NCBI GenBank assembly: GCA_046329555.1
Contig: JAXLUK010000004.1
Coordinates: 257,075 to 321,074 of the forward strand
Direction of reading: 5' to 3'
Length of the DNA: 64,000 nucleotides
From: UBA1941 sp046329555
GTDB taxonomy: Bacteria > Bacteroidota > Bacteroidia > Chitinophagales > LD1
Each line of letters opens with the position of its first letter. Position 1 is the first letter of the stretch. Position numbers and translations under genes: made by a program. Shown piece by piece: positions 17,750 to 26,962 of this stretch. The notes beneath the pieces were generated by a model. The model saw nothing but the letters and a program-made list of their open reading frames with translations, did not search any database and was not told where the DNA came from.

Positions 17750-18235
17750 ATGGAATTGCGTCGTTTTAACATTCGCGTTTATGGCTTGCTCATTAATGAG
17801 CGCGACCAGATTTTGGTTTCAGATGAGGTGTTCAGAAATGGTGGCAAGGCTACCAAGTTTCCCGGTGGCGGACTGGAACTGGGAGAAGGGATTCGCGACT
17901 GCCTAATCAGGGAGTTTAAGGAAGAAACAGGCGTAGATATCACCGTAGGCGATCACTTCTACACTACCGATTTTTTTCTACCCTCGTCATTTGACAGCGA
18001 AAGTCAGCTCATTAGTATTTATTACTTAGTTTATTCAGAACAGTGGTTAGCCATTCCAACCTCTGGTGAACGTTTTAACTTCCCGCCGCCAAGGCCCGGA
18101 GAAGAAGCGGAAGCATTTCGCTGGGTAGAATTGACCGCTTTAAAAGATGAAGGCGATATCACCCTCCCGGTTGATAAATTAGTGGCAGAAAAACTGTTGG
18201 ATCATTTTCCTAAAGTAGGATTCAGAAAGCGCTGA
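17750..18235 (+). CDS. Nudix hydrolase
   Basis: This is a 161-residue Nudix-fold pyrophosphatase. The Nudix box reads GLELGEGIRDCLIREFKEET followed by GVDI, with all catalytic residues (GX5EX7REUXEEXGU) present. The substrate (a nucleoside diphosphate derivative) cannot be told. It overlaps the serine deaminase start by one base (TGATGA), so the pair is probably translationally coupled. A TTTATTTG box lies 4 nt before the ATG. Confidence 0.88.
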   Translation: MELRRFNIRVYGLLINERDQILVSDEVFRNGGKATKFPGGGLELGEGIRDCLIREFKEETGVDITVGDHFYTTDFFLPSSFDSESQLISIYYLVYSEQWLAIPTSGERFNFPPPRPGEEAEAFRWVELTALKDEGDITLPVDKLVAEKLLDHFPKVGFRKR

Positions 18236-19641
18236 TGAAACACGAACCACTTTCCATTTTCGATATTTTCAAAATCGGTGTTGGTCCCAGTAGCTCACAT
18301 ACCCTGGGTCCCTGGCGCGCGGCTGAAAAATTCATTCAGCGCTGTCAGCCGCTACATATTATACATCGAGTGGAAGTGCGCCTCTTTGGCTCACTGGCAA
18401 AAACTGGTAAAGGGCACGGAACAGATATTGCCGTAATGATGGGGCTCTCAGGATTCGACCCGGTGACTTTTGACACCACTACCCTTTCGGATGTTATTGA
18501 TAGCATAAAAAAGAAACAACAAATCCTATTAGGGGGCAACCATGCCATTTCTTTCAATTATGATACGGATGTTTTATTCCTAAAACGGGAATCGCTGCCT
18601 TTTCATCCCAATGCCGTGACCTTTGTGGCGTACACATCATCTGGCAAACAGCATCAGACCTACTACAGTATAGGCGGTGGATTTGTTGTGCAGGAAAATG
18701 AGATCAACGACGGGCATCGGGTAACCGAGCGCTATCAGATTACAGATGCTGACACCCTGTTGCAATACAGCATGCGTGCTGGTCGCAGCATTTCAGCCAT
18801 AGTACTAGAGAACGAATTGGCGTGGCGGCCCGCTCAGGAAACAGCTCAAGGTATTTCTCGAATTTGGGATACCATGCTACAATGTATTTACCGGGGCTGT
18901 CATGCTACCGGACATTTACCAGGTGGTTTGCATGTGGCCCGAAGAGCCGCTGCCATGAATACCAAGTTACTGAAAGGACAAGCATATTCGGACGTAACAA
19001 CCTGGCTAGAGGCCATTAAAAAATCTTCATCCTTCCACGATGTGTTAAATTGGGTGAGTTGTTTTGCACTAGCGGTTAATGAAGAAAATGCCGCCTTCGG
19101 GCGCGTGGTAACCGCGCCAACCAATGGTGCCGCAGGGGTGATTCCTGCCGTGATGTTGTACCAACAGTTGTTTACTGCTTCTTCACCTCAGGATATCACG
19201 ACCTTCATGGCCACAGCCTCTGAAATTGGCGCCATGTTTAAACGCGGCGCCACCATTTCGGCCGCTATGGGCGGTTGTCAGGCAGAAATTGGTGTGAGCA
19301 GTGCAATGGCCGCAGGGGCGCTAACGGAATGCGCAGGTGGCCATCCTGAACAAGTATTACAAGCAGCAGAAATTGCAATGGAACATCACCTAGGTATGAC
19401 CTGCGACCCCATCGGCGGATTGGTTCAGATTCCTTGCATTGAGCGTAATACAATGGGCGCTATTAAAGCCATTACCGCTTCGCAACTGGCGTTGCAGGGC
19501 GACGCCTCTTTGGCCAAAGTTTCGTTGGATGCTGTTATCAAAACAATGTGGGAAACGGCCCGCGATATGAGTTCTAAATACAAGGAAACCGCGGATGGCG
19601 GCTTAGCTGAGCAAGTACCGATCAGCTTGCCTGAATGTTAG
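18235..19641 (+). CDS. sdaA: L-serine ammonia-lyase, single-chain iron-sulfur type
   Basis: This is a 468-residue enzyme that deaminates L-serine to pyruvate and ammonia. The N-terminal beta domain starts with the family hallmark GVGPSSSHTLGPWRAA. The C-terminal alpha domain includes GRVVTAPTNGAAGVIPAV and the cluster-binding cysteines in MTCDPIGGLVQIPCIERN. Length and domain order match fused single-chain bacterial L-serine dehydratases. It is coupled to the upstream Nudix gene. Confidence 0.93.
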   Translation: MKHEPLSIFDIFKIGVGPSSSHTLGPWRAAEKFIQRCQPLHIIHRVEVRLFGSLAKTGKGHGTDIAVMMGLSGFDPVTFDTTTLSDVIDSIKKKQQILLGGNHAISFNYDTDVLFLKRESLPFHPNAVTFVAYTSSGKQHQTYYSIGGGFVVQENEINDGHRVTERYQITDADTLLQYSMRAGRSISAIVLENELAWRPAQETAQGISRIWDTMLQCIYRGCHATGHLPGGLHVARRAAAMNTKLLKGQAYSDVTTWLEAIKKSSSFHDVLNWVSCFALAVNEENAAFGRVVTAPTNGAAGVIPAVMLYQQLFTASSPQDITTFMATASEIGAMFKRGATISAAMGGCQAEIGVSSAMAAGALTECAGGHPEQVLQAAEIAMEHHLGMTCDPIGGLVQIPCIERNTMGAIKAITASQLALQGDASLAKVSLDAVIKTMWETARDMSSKYKETADGGLAEQVPISLPEC

Positions 19642-19696
19642 CGACTTATCGGTAAGTATTTGCAAAAAATGTCCTGTAGTTAATCATTTAGTGGCG

Positions 19697-19704
19697 TATA
19701 TTTG
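19697..19704 (+). promoter_or_regulatory. Consensus -7 box TATATTTG
   Basis: TATATTTG is a perfect TAnnTTTG element 19 nt before the ATG at 19724. It also argues against the longer in-frame start at 19691, which would lie upstream of the box. Confidence 0.55.
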
Positions 19705-19723
19705 CGCCGCTAAATTGAAAACT

Positions 19724-20539
19724 ATGAAAAGAATCAGTGTGATGATGTTGCTTGTAGCCAGCTTCTGCCAAACAGTTTCTGCACAAGCTTTTGACCGCGG
19801 CACCCGGTTGTTATCAGTGGGTATTGGTGGAACCAACAGCTTTTTATTTGACCCATACAAAGGTTCGTCTTACTACGGCTATGGCTATTATCGTTCGTTT
19901 TACTCACGCCTAAGCGGGGTAGTTAACGTGCAAATGGAATTTGCCGTGCATCAGTACGTTGGCGTTGGATTTACCGCCGGAATAGGTGGCAATAACGGGG
20001 TAACTGGCTATGGATATTTCGGCGCTTATGATTACGCCTACGGTGACCCACAGATCGTTGTTCCTGTTGGTGCATTTGCTAACTGCCATTTCTATCAAAT
20101 CATTGCAGATAAAACGGGCAAGGGCGATCGGATGCACGCCGATAAGCTGGATGTTTACGCAGGCTTAAATATCGGTAGCGGATTTGCAGTTGATTTCGAT
20201 CGCTACAACAAATACGGAGGCACCCGTATTTTGCCGATGTTCTTCATCGGCCCGCAGGTTGGTGTACGCTATTTCTTTAAACCAAACATCGGCGTGATGG
20301 GAGAAATTGGCTACGGTAAAACATTTGTAAACGCGGGCATCACCTTCAAAATGGGTGGCGGAAGCAGTCGCACGGAAACCCAATCGAAGCCAAGGGTGGA
20401 AGCTAAGGAAACGCCAAAGGCAGGATTAGGTAAGGACACCAATTCCGGCAACAAATCAAATACCGGCTCGAACACCAAAACAGTTCCAGCCAACAACGGG
20501 AGTTCTAAAGTAGTAGTGACTCCTGCTAAGAAGAAATAG
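19724..20539 (+). CDS. Predicted outer-membrane beta-barrel-like protein with a Lys/Ser/Asn tail
   Basis: This is a 271-residue exported protein of no recognised family. A signal peptide (ending CQTVSAQ) precedes about 190 residues of alternating hydrophobic/aromatic strands rich in Gly and Tyr (GSSYYGYGYYRSFYSRLSG), as in small porin-like barrels. The last ~60 residues are a disordered basic tail rich in Lys, Thr, Asn and Ser, ending TPAKKK. The barrel call rests on composition. The tail might face the periplasm. It ends 2 nt from a convergent gene. Confidence 0.6.
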   Translation: MKRISVMMLLVASFCQTVSAQAFDRGTRLLSVGIGGTNSFLFDPYKGSSYYGYGYYRSFYSRLSGVVNVQMEFAVHQYVGVGFTAGIGGNNGVTGYGYFGAYDYAYGDPQIVVPVGAFANCHFYQIIADKTGKGDRMHADKLDVYAGLNIGSGFAVDFDRYNKYGGTRILPMFFIGPQVGVRYFFKPNIGVMGEIGYGKTFVNAGITFKMGGGSSRTETQSKPRVEAKETPKAGLGKDTNSGNKSNTGSNTKTVPANNGSSKVVVTPAKKK

Positions 20540-20541
20540 AC

Positions 20542-21180
20542 CTACCGAATACGGCGCTTCTTCAAGAATTGATAGCCGCCTTTTACTGCGCCCCAAACTT
20601 GCGTACCGGCGGCATTCCAACCGCGATCCCAGCTAACAACGCGCTTTGAAGTGATGGTTACTTCGGAAGTGGCGTATGTAGCGCCCCGAAGCGATGACAA
20701 ACAATCATGCCCGGGCGTGCTGCCACTATAAGATTTGCCATCTGCGGTATGCAGAAATATAGCGCACCCTTGGCGGTCAATCAGCGAATCAGTTGTCAAT
20801 TTCCCCAAAATACTATCGTTGCCTGCTTTCCAGGCACCAATAAAAGCCTTGGGCTGCCTGATTTCATATACTTTACTAGCCAGGGTGGTATCATCGTATT
20901 GGTAAACGTGATAAACCCGCTGCCGGTAGGGCTTCTGCTCAGCAGCGGCAACTGCTTGTTCTACATACAGCCATTTTCCGGTCGTTCCAGCCATTTTAAA
21001 AGGCTTCATACGCAAAAGAATGTGAAAGTAATTGGTATCAGCGGCGGCTTGTGCGCCACTGCTAAAATCTCCCGACATCCACTGATAGAGTTGATTTAAA
21101 TGCTTCTCAGTAACGCGCTTATTTTGGCTATATGCAGTTGTTGAACCGATAAGACACAATAAGAAGAAAATCTTTTTCAT
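20542..21180 (-). CDS. CpcT/CpeT-family protein
   Basis: This is a 212-residue exported protein (signal peptide ending TTAYSQ) that reads like the CpcT/CpeT phycobiliprotein-lyase family across its whole length: KWLYVEQAV, PYRQRVYHVYQ, VYEIRQPKAFIGAW, the conserved GC, YSGSTPGHDC, SSLRGATYATSEVTI, SWDRGWNAAGTQVWG. In cyanobacteria such proteins attach bilins to phycobiliproteins. A Bacteroidota host has no phycobilisome, and the copy here has a secretion signal, so it probably binds another hydrophobic ligand. A TTTATTTG box lies 5 nt before the ATG. Confidence 0.75.
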   Translation of the reverse strand: MKKIFFLLCLIGSTTAYSQNKRVTEKHLNQLYQWMSGDFSSGAQAAADTNYFHILLRMKPFKMAGTTGKWLYVEQAVAAAEQKPYRQRVYHVYQYDDTTLASKVYEIRQPKAFIGAWKAGNDSILGKLTTDSLIDRQGCAIFLHTADGKSYSGSTPGHDCLSSLRGATYATSEVTITSKRVVSWDRGWNAAGTQVWGAVKGGYQFLKKRRIR

Positions 21181-21265
21181 GGCTTCAAATAAAACCTTTC
21201 CCCGTAAATTTTGTTAACCTCCTTATGCGTTGCAGTGAACCAATCCACAAAACCTGTCAGTTTTT

Positions 21266-21273
21266 TAACTTTA
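21266..21273 (+). promoter_or_regulatory. -7 box TAACTTTA upstream of the EEP-family gene
   Basis: TAACTTTA ends 4 nt before the ATG at 21278, the same spacing as several other starts in the window. Confidence 0.4.
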
Positions 21274-21277
21274 CCCG

Positions 21278-22327
21278 ATGAAAAATTGGCTTGTTCTGCT
21301 TTTAATCACTGCGTGTGGCTCAATGGCCATGGCCCAAAAAGGACAACAATACAAGGTTGGCCTGATTGGCTTTTATAATCTTGAAAATTTCTATGATACC
21401 ATTGACCAACCCGGAGTTGACGATGCTGAATTCCTCCCAACCGCCGAACGGCACTACAATTCCACAATTTATTGGGACAAAGTGGGCCGCCTGGCTGATG
21501 TACTTTCGGGAATTGGGACAGATATCTCCCCTGATGGTCTTTCGGCCTTCGGTTGTGCAGAGATTGAGAATGAATTTGTATTAAACGATTTGGTGCACCA
21601 TCCGAAGCTGAAAAACCGTAATTACAAGATTGTCCATTACGATTCACGCGATGCCCGCGGGGTAGATGTAGCCTTCATTTACAATCCAAAGTATCTGACG
21701 GTAATCGACAGCAAACCACTTCATGTCAATTTACCAATAGCAAAAGGTGATTCATTTCCTCGCCAAACGCGGGATGTACTGTGGGTAGTGGCCAATTATG
21801 CCGGTGAAACCATTCATATTTTCGTGAACCACTGGCCGTCGCGCCGTGGTGGTGAAGAGGCTAGCCGTCCATTACGCGAAGCCGCAGCCCGCGTACCGAA
21901 GGCAATTATAGATTCATTGATGAAACTCAATCCTGAAACAAAAGCTATTGTGATGGGCGACCTTAACGACGATCCACCCAATACCTCATGTTCAAAAATA
22001 ATTGGCGCTAAAGCCGATAAAGAAAAAGTACAACCGGGTGGCATGTTCAATCCTTTCTGGAATTTTTATAAAGATGGAATAGGAACCTTAGCCTACGACG
22101 ACAGTTGGGATTTGTTTGATCAAATCATGATTTCGCATGGTTTTTTGCCAAAGAACCAACAGGGATTTTTCTTCCAGAAAGCCGGAATCTATAGTAAAGA
22201 CTTCATGGTGCAGCAAACCGGGCATTTTAAAGGATATCCGTTGCGCACCTGGGACGGCACTGTTTATAATCACGGGTACAGCGACCACTTCCCTACCTAT
22301 ATCGTACTGTACCGGGCTATGCCATAA
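21278..22327 (+). CDS. Secreted endonuclease/exonuclease/phosphatase-family protein
   Basis: This is a 349-residue EEP-fold protein with a signal peptide (ACGSMAMAQ). Conserved landmarks are the N-terminal GFYNLENFYD, the metal-binding Glu in FGCAEIENE, the catalytic region VNHWPSRRGG, the Asp/Asn pair VMGDLNDDP, and the terminal GYSDHFPTY with the catalytic Asp-His. It should hydrolyse phosphodiester bonds (nucleic acid or lipid) in the periplasm or outside. The adenosyltransferase gene follows after 9 nt, probably on the same transcript. Confidence 0.88.
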   Translation: MKNWLVLLLITACGSMAMAQKGQQYKVGLIGFYNLENFYDTIDQPGVDDAEFLPTAERHYNSTIYWDKVGRLADVLSGIGTDISPDGLSAFGCAEIENEFVLNDLVHHPKLKNRNYKIVHYDSRDARGVDVAFIYNPKYLTVIDSKPLHVNLPIAKGDSFPRQTRDVLWVVANYAGETIHIFVNHWPSRRGGEEASRPLREAAARVPKAIIDSLMKLNPETKAIVMGDLNDDPPNTSCSKIIGAKADKEKVQPGGMFNPFWNFYKDGIGTLAYDDSWDLFDQIMISHGFLPKNQQGFFFQKAGIYSKDFMVQQTGHFKGYPLRTWDGTVYNHGYSDHFPTYIVLYRAMP

Positions 22328-22336
22328 AACCGACGC

Positions 22337-22885
22337 ATGAAAATTTATACGAAGACAGGAGATGTAGGGGAAACGGCATTGTTTGGCGGCAGAAGGCTGG
22401 CCAAGCACGATTTGCGTATCAACGCATACGGCACCGTAGATGAATTGAATTCCTGGATTGGTTTATTACGCGATGTTTTGGAAAACGAATCTTCCAAAAA
22501 GTGGCTGACAAGTATTCAGGAAAGATTGTTCACCTTGGGGTCTATGCTGGCAGCGGATCCTTATAAACCAAAATTAAAGCTTCTCGACATAACCGAAAAC
22601 GATGTTGAGCTGTTGGAACAAGCCATAGATGAAATGGATGAACATCTGGTAGAATTACAATACTTCATTCTACCCGGCGGTCATCAGTATGTTTCCTATT
22701 GTCATATAGCCCGCACCGTATCCCGTCGCGCTGAGCGCCTGGTGGTAGCCCTGCATCACGAAGAACCTGTAGATGCCATTGTGCTGAAATATTTGAACCG
22801 CTTATCCGACTTTCTCTTTACCCTGGCGCGCAAAACAGCACATGATTTGAAAGTGGAAGAGATAGCCTGGAAAGGCCGCAAATAG
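22337..22885 (+). CDS. PduO-type cob(I)alamin adenosyltransferase
   Basis: This is a 182-residue enzyme that transfers the 5'-deoxyadenosyl group of ATP to cob(I)alamin to make coenzyme B12. The N-terminal signature KIYTKTGDVGETALFGGRR binds ATP, and INAYGTVDELNSWIGLL and the C-terminal LNRLSDFLFTLAR are classical for the PduO/MMAB type. Its presence implies B12-dependent enzymes elsewhere. It converges with pyk. Confidence 0.93.
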   Translation: MKIYTKTGDVGETALFGGRRLAKHDLRINAYGTVDELNSWIGLLRDVLENESSKKWLTSIQERLFTLGSMLAADPYKPKLKLLDITENDVELLEQAIDEMDEHLVELQYFILPGGHQYVSYCHIARTVSRRAERLVVALHHEEPVDAIVLKYLNRLSDFLFTLARKTAHDLKVEEIAWKGRK

Positions 22886-22900
22886 GCGTTCTGGCAATGT

Positions 22901-24331
22901 TTACTCTACAATTGTAACCTTCACCATATTCGTTCTGCCTCTGGCCGCCAAAGGCATTGAACCGGTATTTACAATCATATCACCCGCTGCTATCAAGCCT
23001 TTATCTTTCAGCATCCTAATCACATCCCTGATAGACGTGTCTGTTCCCACAAACTTATCGTAGTAAAACCCGCGAACACCCCAGCAGAGGGCCAGTGTGC
23101 TAATCAATTGCTTGTTTTCTGTAAAAATGAAAATCTCAGCGCGCGGCCGATAGCTGGATAACACAAAGCCCGTGTATCCGGAAAACGTCATCCCCACAAT
23201 CGCCTTAGCACCTAGTTCGCTACTCATGCGCGACGCATTGTAACAAATAGCATCCGAAAGAAATGATTCTGACGCCGGATCCGGAATCAATTGCTTGTTA
23301 TACACTAACCCGGTACTTTCTACCTCTTTTAAAATCCGCTCCATGATTTCAATCACGCGAACAGGATATTTTCCGGTGCTGGTTTCACCACTTAACATCA
23401 CGGCATCGGTCCCGTCAATCAAAGCATTAGCAACATCTGTAATCTCCGCCCGGGTGGGATTCGAATTTTCAATCATTGAATCCATCATCTGCGTAGCCAC
23501 CACAACCGGTTTCGATTTCAGAATGCAACGCCTGATAATATCTTTTTGAATCAAGGGCATGCGCTCCTGAGGAACCTCAACCGCCAAATCACCTCGCGCA
23601 ATCATCACCCCATCCGCTGCCTCAATAATCGCATCCAGTTCTTCCAACGCTTCCGGCTTTTCAATCTTTGCCATCACCTTCATATAGCTGTTGCGCTCAC
23701 CAATAATGGCCTTCAAATCCAAAATATCCTTGGCAGAACGAACAAAAGATAACGCAATCCAGTTAGCGCCATTGGCAATTGCAAAATCCAAATCCCGCTT
23801 ATCTTTTTCTGTAAGCGCAGGAACCTTGGTTTTGGTGTGCGGCAAGTTAACGCCCTTGTTGTTACTGATCTTTCCGCCAACAACTACTTTTGCCTTCAAC
23901 AATTTATCGCCATCGGTAGAAAGAACCTTCAACTCCACCCTTCCATCATCAATCAAAATACTATCGCCGGGTTCAGCTTCTTTGGCAAGATTATCATAGC
24001 TCACATAAATCTTCTTAAAAGTACTCACACATGATTCCGTAGTGATTTCCAGCTCGCTGCCTGTTTCTAACACCTCCAGATTATCACGCACCAATCCCAA
24101 CCTAATTTTCGGACCCTGCAAATCAGCCAGAATACCCACGTTTACGTTATTCGCTTCACATATTTTCCGCACCTTATTGAAGCCATCCAAATGCACTTCG
24201 TGCTTGCCATGACTAAAATTAAAACGGAACACATCTACTCCGGCCGCAATCATATCACGCATCGTTTCCTCTTCTGCACAGGCCGGCCCCCAGGTGGCAA
24301 TAATCTTCGTCTTGTTTACTTTTACGTCCAT
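22901..24331 (-). CDS. pyk: Pyruvate kinase
   Basis: This 476-residue glycolytic enzyme transfers phosphate from phosphoenolpyruvate to ADP. Motifs include the substrate-binding FRFNFSHGKHEVH, the B-domain entry LADLQGPKIRLG, and the active-site segment VMAKIEKPEALEELD with the catalytic Lys and Glu, followed by MIARGDLAVEVP. I chose the ATG at 24331 (MDVKVNKTKIIATWGP), the usual family start, instead of the longer frame to 24373. A TACTTTCG box sits 5 nt upstream. Confidence 0.96.
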   Translation of the reverse strand: MDVKVNKTKIIATWGPACAEEETMRDMIAAGVDVFRFNFSHGKHEVHLDGFNKVRKICEANNVNVGILADLQGPKIRLGLVRDNLEVLETGSELEITTESCVSTFKKIYVSYDNLAKEAEPGDSILIDDGRVELKVLSTDGDKLLKAKVVVGGKISNNKGVNLPHTKTKVPALTEKDKRDLDFAIANGANWIALSFVRSAKDILDLKAIIGERNSYMKVMAKIEKPEALEELDAIIEAADGVMIARGDLAVEVPQERMPLIQKDIIRRCILKSKPVVVATQMMDSMIENSNPTRAEITDVANALIDGTDAVMLSGETSTGKYPVRVIEIMERILKEVESTGLVYNKQLIPDPASESFLSDAICYNASRMSSELGAKAIVGMTFSGYTGFVLSSYRPRAEIFIFTENKQLISTLALCWGVRGFYYDKFVGTDTSIRDVIRMLKDKGLIAAGDMIVNTGSMPLAARGRTNMVKVTIVE

Positions 24332-24336
24332 ACGGG

Positions 24337-24344
24337 CGAAAGTA
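24337..24344 (-). promoter_or_regulatory. -7 box TACTTTCG upstream of pyk
   Basis: On the minus strand TACTTTCG lies 5 nt before the pyk ATG, a close match to TAnnTTTG. It supports the 24331 start. Confidence 0.45.
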
Positions 24345-24393
24345 TCTGAATTTTTGCGATTCCGTATTTCCAATTTTCACCTTACTTCGCTTC

Positions 24394-25053
24394 GTGATTG
24401 TACAGGCAACACAAATCGCTAAGCGCTATGGCGCACTGCAGGTCCTCAATGAAGTTTCACTTGATGTGAAGCCCGGAGAGGTAGTGAGTGTAGTGGGCGC
24501 TTCCGGTGCCGGGAAAAGTACTTTTTTGCAAATTTTAGGAACTCTGGATAAAGCCGATAGCGGAAAAGTAGTTATCGATGGACAAGATGTAGCCAGCCTG
24601 CCAGAGAAACAATTGGCGCATTTCAGAAATAAAAAACTGGGCTTTATTTTTCAGTTTCATCACCTGTTGCCTGAATTCACCGGACTGGAAAATGTTTGCA
24701 TTCCGGCCATGATTTTAGGCGTAAACAAAACTGCCGCCGAAAAGCGTGCAATGGAATTGCTGGAGATTTTAAAACTAACCAGTCGTGCCAACCACAAACC
24801 CTCGGCATTGTCAGGCGGAGAACAACAGCGCTTCGCTGTAGCCCGCGCACTGATTAATGCACCCGCTGTGGTTCTGGCTGATGAACCTTCCGGAAATCTG
24901 GATTCCGATAACGCAACCGCTTTACACCAGCTTTTTTTCGATCTGAGAAAACAATTCAACCAAACCTTCATCATCGTCACGCACAATACCGATTTGGCCA
25001 ATATGGCCGATCGCAAAATCACGATGAAAGACGGGCGTATTCACAACGCTTGA
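24394..25053 (+). CDS. ABC transporter ATP-binding protein, LolD type
   Basis: This is a 219-residue ABC ATPase with Walker A GASGAGKST, FIFQFHHLLPEFTGLENV (the LolD-like Q-loop region), signature LSGGEQQRFAVARAL, Walker B/TGNLD-like DEPSGNLD, and the switch His in VTHNTD. LolD drives extraction of lipoproteins from the inner membrane with LolC/E. No permease is adjacent. It starts with GTG (24394), preceded 4 nt upstream by a box-like TTACTTCG. recQ begins one base after its stop, so the two are likely co-transcribed. Confidence 0.9.
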   Translation: MIVQATQIAKRYGALQVLNEVSLDVKPGEVVSVVGASGAGKSTFLQILGTLDKADSGKVVIDGQDVASLPEKQLAHFRNKKLGFIFQFHHLLPEFTGLENVCIPAMILGVNKTAAEKRAMELLEILKLTSRANHKPSALSGGEQQRFAVARALINAPAVVLADEPSGNLDSDNATALHQLFFDLRKQFNQTFIIVTHNTDLANMADRKITMKDGRIHNA

Positions 25054-25054
25054 T

Positions 25055-26962
25055 ATGATTACCCCACTTCAAATATTGCAGCAATACTGGAAACATGCGG
25101 CTTTCCGGCCCATGCAGGAAACGATCATCAACACCGTTGCAGAAGGGCACGATACGCTGGTACTGCTGCCCACCGGTGGTGGTAAATCGATTTGCTTTCA
25201 AGTACCCGCTTTAATGAGAGGCGGTCTGTGCCTGGTAGTTTCTCCGCTTATCGCCTTGATGAATGATCAGGTGCGCCAACTCACCGCGCGCGGTATCAAG
25301 GCCGTAGCTATTCACACGGGCATGCCGGCTTCAATCATCGATACTACACTGGATAACGCCGTTTATGGCAAAATGCAGTTTCTGTATGTTTCGCCTGAAC
25401 GATTGGCCTCAGCCGATTTCAAAGCCCGCGTAACCCGCATGCCGGTAAAACTGATTGCTGTAGATGAAGCCCATTGTATTTCGCAATGGGGTTATGATTT
25501 CAGACCGGCTTATCTGAATATTCACCAACTGCGTGAACTGCTTCCTGATGTACCGGTGGTAGCACTGACCGCTACAGCAACTCCTAAGGTGGTAGCCGAC
25601 ATTCAGGAAAAACTGACCTTCAACAATGGAAAGGTTTTTACCCAGAGTTTCGTCAGAAAAAATCTGAGCTACGTGGTCAGAATGACGGAAAATAAATCGG
25701 ATCAGCTCCTCGATATTTTAAAAAAAGTACCCGGAAGCAGCATTGTTTACGTTCGCAACCGCAAAGCCACTAAAGAAATCGCTACCCTGCTTTCCAAACA
25801 TCGCATTTCATCGGGTTTTTATCATGCCGGCTTAGATACCGCCGTTCGCCAAAAAACTCAGGCTGATTGGATCAGCGGAAACCTGCGCGTTATGGTCTGC
25901 ACCAACGCCTTCGGCATGGGTATCGATAAACCGGATGTACGTACCGTTATTCATCTGGAACCACCCGATAGCCTGGAAGCCTACTTCCAGGAAGCAGGCC
26001 GCGCAGGCCGCGACCAACAACGCGCTTATGCTATTCAGCTGGCTCATCCCGGAGATATCGCTCAATTGAAGGATAAGATGGAAACAGAATATCCTTCCTT
26101 TACTGAAATCAGAACCATTTACAACCAAATCGGAGAATTTCTTCATGTTGCCTATCATGAAGGAGAAGGAAAAACGTTTGATTTCGATATCAGCGATTTT
26201 TCTAAACGGTATGCCGTTGGCCCGGTAAAAGTGTTACACGCCCTGCGTTTACTGGAAACACAACAACTGCTGTTTGCCAATGAGGGCGTGCTGCAACGTC
26301 CCTTACTCAAAGTGGCCTGTAGCCGCGAAACACTCTATAAATTTCAGGTGGAAAACCGCCGGTACGATCCGCTCATTAAATCTATCCTGCGGGCTCTGGG
26401 CGGTGTGTTCGACCATTACATTGCTTTCGATGAACGACAACTGGCGCAGAAGACCGGACTCTCGGTTGAAGCGCTTCAAACGCAATTACAATATCTCACC
26501 GATATCGATATCCTGCACTACCAGCCGCGCAAAGATCAGCCACAGGTGCTGTGGTTGAATCAGCGTATTCCGCTGGCTGATTTGCAACTAGACAAACCCT
26601 TTCTGGAATCCCGCCTTTCCGATTACAGCACCCGTCTGCTGGCGGTGATTGAATATCTGCAAAACCAGCAACAATGCCGTAGTAGTCAACTGGTGCATTA
26701 CTTCGGCGAAAAAGCCGCCAACGCCTGTGGGGTCTGCGATGTGTGTCTGTCGCGAAAAAAACAGGTACTCACCCAGGAACAAATGGAAACCCTAAGCGAA
26801 CTTATATCCGATGTACTTCGACAAAACCCGCAAACAACTGCTGCATTAGCACTCCACCTCAACCTCCCGGTTAAAGATGTGGAAGAAGTTGTAATTTGGC
26901 TGCTGGATGCCGGTATCATACAGCGCGATATGAACGGTAAGCTGAGATGGGAAACCGAGTGA
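25055..26962 (+). CDS. recQ: ATP-dependent DNA helicase RecQ
   Basis: This is a 635-residue superfamily 2 helicase. Helicase motifs are motif I LPTGGGKSICFQVPA, motif II DEAHCISQWGYDFRP, motif III ALTATAT, and motif VI QEAGRAGRD. The zinc-binding region appears as CGVCDVC near residue 560, displaced toward the C-terminus compared with the E. coli protein, after a winged-helix-like segment. No clear HRDC domain is visible. It lies in a run with an ABC ATPase before it and two glycosyltransferases after it, overlapping the first by 16 nt. Confidence 0.92.
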   Translation: MITPLQILQQYWKHAAFRPMQETIINTVAEGHDTLVLLPTGGGKSICFQVPALMRGGLCLVVSPLIALMNDQVRQLTARGIKAVAIHTGMPASIIDTTLDNAVYGKMQFLYVSPERLASADFKARVTRMPVKLIAVDEAHCISQWGYDFRPAYLNIHQLRELLPDVPVVALTATATPKVVADIQEKLTFNNGKVFTQSFVRKNLSYVVRMTENKSDQLLDILKKVPGSSIVYVRNRKATKEIATLLSKHRISSGFYHAGLDTAVRQKTQADWISGNLRVMVCTNAFGMGIDKPDVRTVIHLEPPDSLEAYFQEAGRAGRDQQRAYAIQLAHPGDIAQLKDKMETEYPSFTEIRTIYNQIGEFLHVAYHEGEGKTFDFDISDFSKRYAVGPVKVLHALRLLETQQLLFANEGVLQRPLLKVACSRETLYKFQVENRRYDPLIKSILRALGGVFDHYIAFDERQLAQKTGLSVEALQTQLQYLTDIDILHYQPRKDQPQVLWLNQRIPLADLQLDKPFLESRLSDYSTRLLAVIEYLQNQQQCRSSQLVHYFGEKAANACGVCDVCLSRKKQVLTQEQMETLSELISDVLRQNPQTTAALALHLNLPVKDVEEVVIWLLDAGIIQRDMNGKLRWETE

